From: Pomacea canaliculata
Lineage: Eukaryota > Mollusca > Gastropoda > Architaenioglossa > Ampullariidae
Direction of reading: 5' to 3'
Length of the DNA: 64,000 nucleotides
Assembly: GCF_003073045.1 (NCBI RefSeq)
Contig: NC_037592.1
Span: forward strand, 14,502,384-14,566,383
Part shown: positions 14,401 to 22,991 of the stretch, piece after piece
Layout of the letters: each line of letters opens with the position of its first letter
Numbering within the stretch: the first letter of the stretch is position 1
The notes under the pieces: model-generated
Told to the model about the DNA's origin: nothing
Seen by the model: only the letters and a program-made list of their open reading frames with translations
Database searches by the model: none
Program-made: the position numbers and the translations under genes

Positions 14401-17400
14401 ATAGTTTGAAACTTTTTTTTTTATTTTTAGAACGGCTTTGCTTATTTATTTAGCATGCATTCTTCACGTTGTAGAACTGTTTCCAAAGAGTCTCTTGAGA
14501 GCAAATAAAATAATAGGGAATTGATCTTTTATAGACATAACTATAATTTTGGATTTGCTGTATCATGTCACATGCTACTAATTAGCGGGATAAAGTGTAG
14601 GAAAAAACCCATCCGTAACATATTTAATATAGAAAGAAAAATAATTAAATTTGATAATACCAGACAAAAGAAAAATCAAAACGAACAAAAAAACATAGAC
14701 ACAATGAACACAAATGTTGACATTTTTCTCTGTATTGACACTGGCAAAGGTTGCTAGTAATAATACCCTCAGTTTAGAAAGGAAATGTGTATCAGATGAA
14801 AACCGTCAACGGAAGTGACGGAACAGGGGGAAATGTTTGCCGAATGGCTCAGGCGTCAACACTGGCTTTGGACAGGAATGCAAACGTGGGTAAACCTGTC
14901 AATCAGCCGAGCTGGTTCTCCCCCTTGGCCGTCACAAGCTTTGCTCCGGTTGTCTTTCTTGTCTCTCTCTGCCGGTATGTGTCGCCACGGGCTGTGGGAC
15001 GTCAGCGCGACGTAGATATTTTAACATGGCTGTGTACAGCGATACAAAGGCGGGGCAGACGATGGCGAGGAGCCTCGGACCCGCCTTTCATCGGGACCTG
15101 ACGACACGCACGGGAACGAGCCGACATCCTTGAGATGAAATAGCTTTGTTGCCTATACCAGGTGTTGTATTGTGGGATATGATCACATGAACACCGAACA
15201 AACTAACGAGGAATTAGTAAACCAACCAAAATTGGAACCGGCGAACTAACTTACAAAGAACCAGCAAACAAATATCAAAGGAACTAGGAAATCAGTCATA
15301 GAAAGAATCAGTAAACAAATAAAGGAACCAGCTAGCTAGCAAACAAGTGCTTACAAACCACTAGCAAAGAAATCAACAAACTAACAAACTACGAAAAGAA
15401 ACAACAAACTTAGAAACAAAGGAACAAACAAAATCAACACACAAAAGAAACAGCAAACAAACAACGGAACCAGCACACGAACAAAGAAACAAGTAAACTA
15501 AGTAAAGACGAGCAAATCAACCAACAACGTAAATAAAAAAATCATCAAGCAAAGGATCCAGGACCTCAACCAGCAACAACAGCAATAACAATAACAACGA
15601 AAACAAAACAAAATCGAACCAACAAACAAAGTAAACAGAAAACAAAAGAATCACTAACCAACAAAGATACCAGCTAACCATCTAACAAAATAACCAGCAA
15701 AGTAGCAAATAATCCAACTGATCAAGAAGTACAAAAAAAGAGCCATCAAATTAACAAACAAATTAACCAGCAAACAAACACCCCCACTCCAGGAAACTAA
15801 TAAAATTCGGAGATACTAATAATCTATGAAACAAAAGAACCAGCTAGGTAACAAAAACCCAACAAACTAAGGAACTTGCAAGCCAGTGAAATGCCGAACG
15901 AATGGACGGACAGACGAACAAGTGAGCGAAAGAACGATCAAACAAAGTAAATAACTAGTTACCGAACAGTAAATAAACGGGGGAAAAGAAAGCAGACACG
16001 TTGGATGAGATGTAACAATGTTAACAGTCACAAGGGCAGACAAAGAGCTTTGTGTGAGAGGATGACTGATGAGCCGACATCTCATCACGTGTGACGATTT
16101 TGTTGTTGTTCTTGAAAATAAAGCCGTCTGGAAGAATGAAAGAATGGTTAAGAAAGAATGACCCGAGAAAGAACTGATTTTTGTCAGACATCTGAGGTCT
16201 TGCGCCGATGTCGTGAAGACGCGAAGAACTTAATCGCACAAAGGTATGAGAGCACACGGGTATTAGCTTGGGCTCATTATCAATAACTGGACAGATGGCT
16301 GGATGGAATAAAGGGTAGCAAGATAACTCCGGACAATGAGTGTTAACAACAGTCCGCAGTGCTAACCCAGATTATACGTCCTGTTCGCGGAGAAGAAGAA
16401 AAGTGACACCAAGCAATTAAAAAAAAACAAAAAAAAACAACAACAACAACAAAAAATAAAACACACACACAAGTAGGTAAGTAATCTATGTGAGGTTAGA
16501 AATAACGTCTTACCACGTGAGAGTAGCAACAACCTGTGAGTGTTTTTGACTGGAGTTCTCTCCTCCTTTCTCTGTCTCCTTGCTGCTGTCTTCTGCATCT
16601 TCGTCTTCTTCAGCCCAGTCGCCTATTTACAGACAAATCATTGCTAATAATATACATATATAGAAACAAGGAAAAGTTGTAGTGCAATTGATTAGAGATC
16701 TTTAAATTTATGGATTTTTAAAAAATGTTAACATAATTTGATATCACGATGTAATTAATGATTTGATAAATATTAGTCTTTGTCAGTGTGTGTATACTGT
16801 ATTTTGTCGAATGACTTAGTGCTGGGTACCCGAGCTAAGGGAGTTGGGGTTCGGGGAGGAGGGAAACGTTGAGTGAGGTCATGAGGTCACCTACCCCGTT
16901 CCTTGTCACGCGTTCTGGCACACACACTTTGCATCCAGGTGTGAAACGTGAAGCATTTCCCCTTTACTCTAGGCACTAACCCTGGTCCTTGGACAGGTCA
17001 ATAGATTATACACGAGGGTTCTCGGTGATGTAAACTACTAACAGCTGTGATGGAGGAGTAGGGGGGTGGGGAGAGGAAATGTAATGATGAGGGCGGGTGG
17101 TTGGGGTGGGTAACCAGGTGTTCTTGTCGATGCCATCGAGAACCGTAGACAACAGAATCTAGTCCAAGAGGCTGAGCTGAACCTCTTTGGTCTAATTTTT
17201 AGGAAAAACAACGACCACAACCGCGGGTGATGACAGTCTGTGACATTCACTTACCTGTTGTGATCCCTTACTAGCTATTTCAGACATAAAGCAACATTTT
17301 ACCTCAGTATACCTTTATGACTGAGCATCAGCAGTACGTTCAGGAAAGAACTGAGAATACGGTGATAAACCATTTCGTTTTGCCTCCCTCCTTCACTCAC

Positions 17401-20319
17401 TTTTAATTTTCAAAGCATTTTAACGAACCTTTTAGTTGGGTTTATTGTTCAATGGATTAACAAAGGCTCATTAACATCTGCTGGATAGCCACCGTCAATA
17501 GTATGAATGTTTTAAACTTTATCGCACTGACTTACAGTGTGAATATGAACACAGACTTGAAAGTAACTCGGGTGTACAGCTGATTTTTTTTTCAACAAGA
17601 GAATTAACTAGAAACACAATTAGTGCCGTGGGAAGAGACAAGCTAACTGGTAGGCATGGAAACACTTATGGAAAGAAATTGAAATGGAACGGATGTGAGT
17701 CACATACGAAGTGCTAAGCAACTCATTGATTCAATTATCTTGTTGTGTCTCGATTTGGTTCTGACAGCCTCTCAGTAAAAGAACTTGAAATTTAAAAAAG
17801 TAAAAATGCTTCAAATTAATGTTGTCGGATTATATTGCATTCAAGTATCAAGTATCTTTAAGGTTATATCCAACAGGCATACAAATGTCTAGTTTTATTT
17901 CGAACGATTTACTAAAAGAATTGGGATGTACTAAATAGTATTCATATGTGTAATACATTAAATTAAATGGTTATTCCGACAAGCGTTATAAAGTCGGTCA
18001 GCTCGACTGATTCTTCCAAAAGAGAAACAATTTCTTTGGTCCGGACAGTTAGATGTCTGGAAAACCCCAATGAGTCGAACCATGAACTTTACATCTCCGT
18101 GGACTCGGTTTCACTCTCGTACTTCTAGGGAAGAACACTTTTTTTTTCATATTTTGTATCAGGTAGAGACTAGAAAGGTTTAACATTATTTTTCCTTTGA
18201 ATTAAAAAAAAAAATCTGTAATAACATGTTCGCTTAAAGAAAGAATAAGGATCCCTGAGCGATTTATGTTAGACATATGTTACGTGAAAGTAATTTAATG
18301 TCTTAAATATTACCTACGTTAGTGTCAACAATGATTGTTGTTGTTGTTGCTGTTTAATTGCAAAGCGACTTTCCGTAACAAGTCAAACAGAGTTTATTGC
18401 GGTTACATTCGCCTTATATTTTGGTTGATAAATAAATAAATACCGTCTGGCGGCAAGCCTTTATAACAATTTACAATCAACGAGTAAAGCAATTAACATT
18501 AATGTTAATCTTGTTATTGTTACTTGGTTTCTATTTGTGTTTTCTGTATTAGATTTTATTCTTCGTTTAATATGGTTGTTTATTCTTTGATAGTTCATAT
18601 GTTATTTGTTTCTTTTCCTGTCCCTCGTATGCTGTCCATGTCTCGTTCTTGTTCTTAAGCGCTAAGAGCATGCTCCTTAGGAGTGTGAGTATGCGCTTTA
18701 CAAGTTTTGCATTTATTATTACTATTATTATTAATGTAATTTGACGGTTATTGTCTTCTCCCATAGAATACTTGTAAGCGTGCTTTTCTGTATGTGTGGA
18801 TGCATATGTGTGCGAACTCCCTGCGGCCCTACCTCGAGGATCTGACAAACACCCGGCTTATTTATTATAGTTTTTATTCAATAAGTACAATATTCAACAT
18901 TACATTTACTATTATACCACAGATTTGTCATTCAATGACACTTTTTATTCTTAAAAAAACGTTCATTCAGTATTGAAGTAGAAACAGAGGTAGACGAGGA
19001 GGTAGGAAGAAATGGTGATGGGAGGAGGAAGTAGTGAGGACATTCCAGCTAAAACTATTTGTGTTTATAATAATTGTTGAACGTATGGTTTCCACAGTAA
19101 TTCATACAGGTATAACTTATTACTTAATATCCTCTGATATCTTTCTATGCTGTATTTATATTTCACAATCTTCAGAAAAACATGTACAGAAGGTTTATTA
19201 TATTTTTATTTGCTTACATAAATATAGTATTTTGCTAGCAAGATGACTAAGTCTAACATTTGGTCAGTACTAATGTCATCTTGTTCCCCACATAAAATCA
19301 ATTTTTCGGAGAGTTAAAATTTCTTAGTGATGTGCTCCTTTTCTTTTTAATACTTTTTTTTCATGTGCATATACTCACTCTCACGCGCTTCTCTGTGTGT
19401 GTGTGTGAGAGAGAGAGAAAGAGAGTTTGTGTGTGTCCGTCCATTCGTGCGTGCGTGCGGGCATTGCATAAGTGTGCGCGTGTGTAGATACAATAAGTCT
19501 GGGGTGTTCTCTTCTAGTTCGAAACAATAGAGCCAGTTGAAGATAACAATATTTTTTCTTTTATAATTGATGCAGTAGTTAAAAAAATGTTACTCCAAAA
19601 AATTTCAAAAAAAGAATCGGAATTAAAATAATATTCGGATATCTACTCATTATATCTGCACACAAACAGTGTACATTAACATAATATTGATTCCATAAAA
19701 TAATTCTTAGGAAGAATTCACTTAAATTCAACAAAGGAATTTAAGTCACATTTAAAAATAAGGTATAAGCTTAAGATATGTTTATAGACTATCATCTATA
19801 TCATTCTGTATTTCCCTTCTGTGTACACTATGCAAATTATGTAACCTATGTTCAATGCAAGAACATTTTTGAGACACACATATGAGAACATTTAGCAAAT
19901 GTTTTCATTACATTAGCATATGAGGCCCTCATATATAGATAAAAATTGCGTGCAGTAAAATAACACGTGAGAAAAATTAACAGACAGGAAGCAGACAGGC
20001 GGACAGACATACGAAAGAGGGATAAAATGTTAAGATAAATAAGAACGAGACGGACAGTTGTACCTGAGCTCGTAGCCTGTTCTGTGGAGGAGGGCTCAGT
20101 CTCCTGTTTGCAGACAGTGTTAGCATTCTCCCCAGAGAGAGCTGCTGCCTGGTTGTATCCTCCAGTACCCGACGAGTAAGTATCCATCCGGGGTGTCCAT
20201 AAAGCACTGGGTGGATGTGAATGCGCGAAAACGTTGTGATGGTTTGCAGGGTGCACAGGCCCGGTGTATAAGTCGTAGAAAGTTTCTGTCAGCGACGAGG
20301 CCATCTGCACAGGTTCCAT
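3015..20319 (-). CDS. RFX6: RFX6-like winged-helix transcription factor (3' part not found)
   Basis: Nuclear RFX-family regulator that binds X-box DNA. In vertebrates RFX6 acts in gut and pancreatic endocrine development; that role is not shown here. Minus-strand exons in order: 20319-20064, 16622-16514, 9739-9616, 9251-9190, 8879-8802, 7582-7555, 4520-4416, 3879-3802, 3607-3494, 3064-3015. All junctions keep phase and give about 335 residues. The winged helix is complete, with [24 protein letters not shown] and YHYYGIGIK. The block [15 protein letters not shown] and the block [10 protein letters not shown]...CDSILYK follow. [15 protein letters not shown] and the LPRC-type helix favour RFX6 over RFX4. 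Human RFX6 is about 930 residues, so the dimerisation region and C-terminus are missing; the last exon ends in phase 2 with no partner seen from 1 to 3014. The start is the ATG at 20319, with an in-frame stop a few codons upstream. Confidence 0.9.
3494..3879 (-). CDS. RFX6: RFX6-like exons 8 and 9
   Basis: Exon 8 (3879-3802) encodes [20 protein letters not shown] and a short tail. Exon 9 (3607-3494) encodes [14 protein letters not shown] and ends ALCDSILYK. Both are phase 0 with canonical sites and match the conserved central block of RFX4/RFX6 proteins. A further exon at 3064-3015 ([16 protein letters not shown]) continues the same block. Confidence 0.92.
4416..4520 (-). CDS. RFX6: RFX6-like exon 7
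   Basis: Encodes 35 residues, [20 protein letters not shown] then [15 protein letters not shown], in phase 0 at both ends. The [16 protein letters not shown] core is close to vertebrate RFX6 and is the main reason for choosing RFX6 over other RFX members. Confidence 0.92.
5556..5605. repeat. (ACG)n microsatellite
   Basis: About 16 uninterrupted ACG units inside an RFX6-like intron, followed by a short AAT run. Confidence 0.95.
6109..6169. repeat. (CAAA)n microsatellite
   Basis: About 15 tetranucleotide units in an intron of the RFX6-like gene. Confidence 0.95.
6400..6478. repeat. (ACG)n/(AAC)n compound microsatellite
   Basis: A few ACG units run directly into about 22 AAC units, intronic in the RFX6-like gene. 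Confidence 0.95.
6976..6989. promoter_or_regulatory. RFX X-box motif, intronic copy 1
   Basis: GTCACCAGGGCAAC fits the palindromic X-box consensus GTNRCC, two-base spacer, RGYAAC at every defined position. It lies in an intron of the RFX6-like gene, in a GC-rich block, 43 bp from a second perfect match. Binding is inferred. Confidence 0.6.
7019..7032. promoter_or_regulatory. RFX X-box motif, intronic copy 2
   Basis: GTCACCCCGGTAAC fits the X-box consensus at every defined position. Together with the copy at 6976 it makes a two-site cluster next to a G-rich tract (about 7.07-7.12 kb), as an enhancer or internal promoter would look. Binding is inferred. Confidence 0.6.
7555..7582 (-). CDS. RFX6: RFX6-like exon 6, 28-nt microexon
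   Basis: A 28-base exon between an AG acceptor and a GTAAGT donor. It completes an Arg codon and adds FSGVKIKTE, which lines up with FSGSKLKNE after GLTR in vertebrate RFX6. It is needed to carry the phase from exon 5 (phase 2) to exon 7 (phase 0). Automatic gene finders could easily skip it. Confidence 0.88.
7836..7891. repeat. (ATG)n microsatellite
   Basis: About 18 ATG units, intronic in the RFX6-like gene. Confidence 0.95.
7934..8026. repeat. (AAC)n microsatellite
   Basis: About 31 AAC units, only about 45 bp from the ATG repeat. Confidence 0.95.
8336..8406. repeat. (ACA)n microsatellite
   Basis: About 23 units of the same motif as the tract at 7.9-8.0 kb. Confidence 0.95.
8802..8879 (-). 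CDS. RFX6: RFX6-like exon 5, wing of DNA-binding domain
   Basis: Encodes [13 protein letters not shown], then [12 protein letters not shown], ending in phase 2. YHYYGI is the invariant end of the RFX DNA-binding domain, and the [10 protein letters not shown] continuation is the RFX6 form. Canonical AG acceptor and GTGAGT donor. Confidence 0.92.
9190..9251 (-). CDS. RFX6: RFX6-like exon 4, DNA-recognition helix
   Basis: Encodes [20 protein letters not shown] and ends in phase 2. The TTRRLGTRG segment is the most conserved DNA-contacting part of the RFX winged helix, and all its expected basic residues are present. Too short to stand out as an open frame; found by reading the minus strand between 9.1 and 9.3 kb. 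Confidence 0.92.
9616..9739 (-). CDS. RFX6: RFX6-like exon 3, first half of winged helix; GC donor
   Basis: Encodes 41 residues of the RFX DNA-binding domain ([15 protein letters not shown], then HYLDFCKK, then AATFGK). The conserved FGK|IIRQ boundary of RFX proteins falls exactly where the donor must be, and the intron there starts GCGAGT rather than GT. This is therefore most likely a GC-AG intron. The matching acceptor follows position 9251 on the minus strand. Confidence 0.9.
12447..13174 (+). mobile_element. Tigger/pogo-type DNA transposon, internally deleted
   Basis: Terminal inverted repeats begin CAGGTAGTCCTCGAGTTACG at the left and end in a near-perfect inverse (GTCGAGGACTACCTG) at the right, flanked by a TA duplication at 12445-12446 and 13175-13176. 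Inside, from about 12560, a plus-strand frame matches the N-terminal CENP-B-like part of Tigger transposases ([36 protein letters not shown]). The frame has one stop at about 12695 and ends soon after the first catalytic-Asp motif, so most of the DDE domain has been deleted. It is non-autonomous. Intronic in the RFX6-like gene and in the opposite orientation. Confidence 0.92.
13177..16513. other. Intronic DNA without recognised gene
   Basis: Part of the long intron between RFX6-like exons 2 and 3. It contains a GC-rich block at about 14.8-15.1 kb and an AAC-rich degenerate tract at about 15.2-15.9 kb. No exon or mobile element was recognised. Confidence 0.5.
15200..15880 (+). repeat. Degenerate AAC/AAAC-rich tract
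   Basis: Nearly 700 bases built from variants of AACCAGCAAACAAA, with very few T or G on the plus strand. It is not a clean tandem array. It could be an old, diverged simple repeat. No coding potential is seen. Confidence 0.7.
16514..16622 (-). CDS. RFX6: RFX6-like exon 2 (acidic linker into the DNA-binding domain)
   Basis: Encodes an acidic stretch ([13 protein letters not shown]) followed by VVATLT, and ends in phase 2 with TG. The next exon supplies the final G of a Trp codon, giving the W-L-x-E-N-Y start of the RFX winged helix. The acceptor at 16623 and the GTAAGA donor are canonical. Confidence 0.8.
16623..20063. other. First intron of RFX6-like gene, no gene recognised
   Basis: Lies between exons 1 and 2. 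Only short low-complexity stretches are visible, for example the GT/GA repeats near 19.4 kb. Open frames here have no family resemblance. Confidence 0.5.
20064..20319 (-). CDS. RFX6: RFX6-like exon 1 (start codon, disordered N-terminus)
   Basis: First coding exon, 85 codons, beginning MEPVQMASS and ending in phase 1 at an AG|GTACAA donor. The product is rich in Ser, Thr, Pro, His and Asn with no recognisable fold, as expected for the poorly conserved N-terminus of RFX proteins. The exon is tied to this gene because its phase matches the next exon at 16622 and no other minus-strand gene lies between them. Confidence 0.75.
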
Positions 20320-20741
20320 GGTTTCCAAACCACAAAACTTCAAATCCTATCTCACGTGATGTGCACAATCTTCAATGTGACCACATTAGAACAATACTTT
20401 CTCTCGTTCATCTACAGTCATCTACTGTCCCTTCACGTGGCACTATTTTCAGGTTAGACAATAACACTTTGAAAAACAAACTGGTCATGACAAAGCTCTA
20501 GAACCAGCAAAGACATTCGTGATAGGATCATGCTAAAATATAAATAAAATCGAGAGAAAAACTCGGGCCACAAGCTCCGAGACACAAAGGTCTGTTTTCA
20601 ACTCCACACGCAGACCACTGCTATAGACAAGATGTGTCCAGGTAAGGTCTGTCCAGGTGTTACTCCACGGAAACGACGCGTGGGTCACAGGCACATCGCG
20701 AGACTGTGAAACCATTTTGGCCCAAGTCAAATGATGAACCT

Positions 20742-20772
20742 ATTGGTTCTTTCGAAGTGTCACCATAGCAAC
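20742..20772 (-). promoter_or_regulatory. Inverted CCAAT box and RFX X-box upstream of the RFX6-like start
   Basis: ATTGG at 20742-20746 (CCAAT on the gene strand) lies next to GTCACCATAGCAAC at 20759-20772, a full match to the X-box consensus. The pair sits about 440 bp upstream of the RFX6-like ATG, where a proximal promoter is expected. RFX family members are known to bind such sites, so autoregulation is a reasonable inference. Confidence 0.6.
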
Positions 20773-21699
20773 CATTTCAAGTAAATAAACAAGGGCTCTT
20801 GTCACACTCGGCTTCCCACCTTACCACTGCTGTTGAGTAAGACACAACTCAAAAGTCAAGCCAGGGGGTGAGTAGTATTTAAGCTTGCGACTGAATTGGT
20901 CCTAGGCCTCTTCAGCAATCTCCTTTCAGGCCCCGCCTGTGACCACACCTGGTAAGTGAAACCTGTTGACAATGCTCGCAATGACGCAGCATCACCTGAC
21001 CGACCTGAAAAGTGTCCGTCCATTAGACGCTGATGATGAAGGCTTAATTGTTGCTAAAGACTTTTCCGTGCATACCTCTCGCATCTTCCTGGAGAGGTTA
21101 GCAACACCTGGTGATGTATGCCATCAAACAGCATTATCACTCTCAGGTGTGAAAAGGCCGCGACCTTAATCCTCTTTGCCCCAACCAGGAGATCTACTTA
21201 TCCACTTCGTCGTCGTCACAAAACCAGTTAGGTGGAACGTTGGCATCTCGATCCACTTTCAGCTCTATACATAGAGTTTTGGTTCACTCTGGTTTCCGAC
21301 TATTTTGGATATTACTTCTTTACCTTCTTCAGCTCGAGCTTTCTTTTAAAATAAACAAGTAAATGGTTGTTTTATGCACTACGACTCGTGGCGTCTAAAC
21401 TGTAGCGGGATTCTCCTAACTTCACTCATTAATAATTGTTAATAAAGCTTCAACTTTTCGACCCGAAGTTAAAATAAAAAGTTAGAATGTAAAATTCGAA
21501 GGAAATAAATTGCGACTCACATGACATTTTTCTAGACTTAAAATAGATATTCAATGCCAAGAAAATAAACTTAATCCGTGTCCATTCACCGGCCCTGACA
21601 AATACTCCCACTCAGTAAACCGGAGGGCAAATGGAATCACGTGACAACAGTTTGATGCGCAGGAACTTTTTTTTTTTAAAGCGTAAGCTTACTTTAACC

Positions 21700-22400
21700 T
21701 GTTTATGTTGGATCCTGGCTCTCTCACCCGACTCAGAGACGCACGGATATTCTCCTGTCGTCGAAGACCCGTGAACTGACAGTAATTCTAACTGGACACC
21801 GAGCAGCACGTTGGCTGCAAGCTGTCACAAACTTCGACAAGGAGCAGCATCGCGACTTTGCCGCTTCAGGCTCAACACACACGACAGCTCTGACATTTTC
21901 GCAACGAAAACTCTCAGTCTTAAAACAATACGGCCGCCGTACACCTCCCCCCAGTACCCTCCCTTCCCCACCCCTCGGCGTTATCGCGGGTATGTGAGTA
22001 CCCGAAGAAGACCGGGTCCCACGGCCGGTGGAGATGGCCAAAGCGAAGCAGCTGGGGGGAAAGGGGTGGGCTGGGGTTGGGGCTGGGGCTGGGGCTGGAA
22101 TTAGCCGCAACCCTGGCCTGCCTCGCACGCACCTCACTAAGCTGCGTGCAAACACGGGAAAACAAACAGCAGATAAAGCGCTCGGCCCCTCGTCGGTTCG
22201 ACAGTCTGTCAGGAAGAGTTACGTGGGCCGGACACTCCAGCCCTCTCAGCGCCGTGCGCAGCCCGCAGGGAACCCATATCGGGAGACTGATTAACTCGCA
22301 CCACGGTTTACCTTCGCGAGGTTTACGAACCGCTTGCTGATAAACAACCGCGAGTGGGTTTCCCCAACACGCCGAGGCGTACAATGCCGGAGTAAGGGCG
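21700..22400. promoter_or_regulatory. GC- and CpG-rich block upstream of RFX6-like gene
   Basis: Clearly richer in G, C and CpG than its surroundings, about 1.4-2 kb upstream of the start codon. Overlapping open frames on both strands are typical of GC-rich DNA and match no family. It includes a G-run array (about 22050-22098) able to form a G-quadruplex. It may be a distal promoter or 5' exon region; no transcript evidence is available. Confidence 0.35.
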
Positions 22401-22489
22401 CTACAGGCCCTTTTATTCAGCGAATCGAAGGTTCAAGTAGAACAGGGTGTTGGTAATAATGGTAAAGCTCCACCACAACATCTAAGCCC

Positions 22490-22770
22490 ATACCAGCAGA
22501 TGGTTGAGTTTAACTGTTTGTCTTTTCTCTGATTTTAATCCGTTGCTTATCACCAATGCAGGGAAGATTGTCTGTCCTGGGTTCACATCTCTTGTCGGCC
22601 CCGCTGTTCTTTCTTTGCGTGTGGCATCTGTTTACAGGTCTGGCTGCTTTGCCGTGATGTAGACTTAGTTGCTGGTTCGGCGTAAAATATCAATCCCCCA
22701 CCCTTTAATGCATTCTCTACAAGTATATATACATTTTATAATAATTAAGTCCAGAGAGTCCGCGGTGGCG
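22490..22770 (+). mobile_element. tRNA-derived SINE, family A (plus-strand copy)
   Basis: Contains a B-box-like CCTGGGTTCACATCTC and a tail with GCTGTTCTTTC, GTGGCATCTGTT and GGCTGCTTTGCCGTGATG. The same ordered blocks occur inverted at 58.65-58.82 kb, so the two are copies of one family. The A-box region (GGTTGAGTTTAACTG) is weaker. Ends are approximate. Confidence 0.6.
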
Positions 22771-22991
22771 TAGAGGTGAAAAGATTCGATTTCGGTCATT
22801 TGACGATTAAAATAAAAACATGTTCTCTACAGTTTCAGCGCTTGAGCAACCAATGCATCATCTAGCGACGATTAACTTGATTTTGATATTTCTGTCATTT
22901 GCGGCTGCAGTTGATTGTGGCCAAAATCGACTCTTGGTTGTGGTCGAGTCTGAAACCACTCGGTTGAAAAGTCAGTTGAGAATATATATAT

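Noticed and set aside
14787-15101. 104-codon open frame in a GC-rich patch
   Set aside because: GC-rich DNA gives chance open frames; two overlapping frames are open and neither resembles a known domain.
21733-22384. Several 90-150 codon frames on both strands
   Set aside because: They overlap on both strands in a GC-rich block and have low-complexity Pro/Ala/Gly content with no domain.
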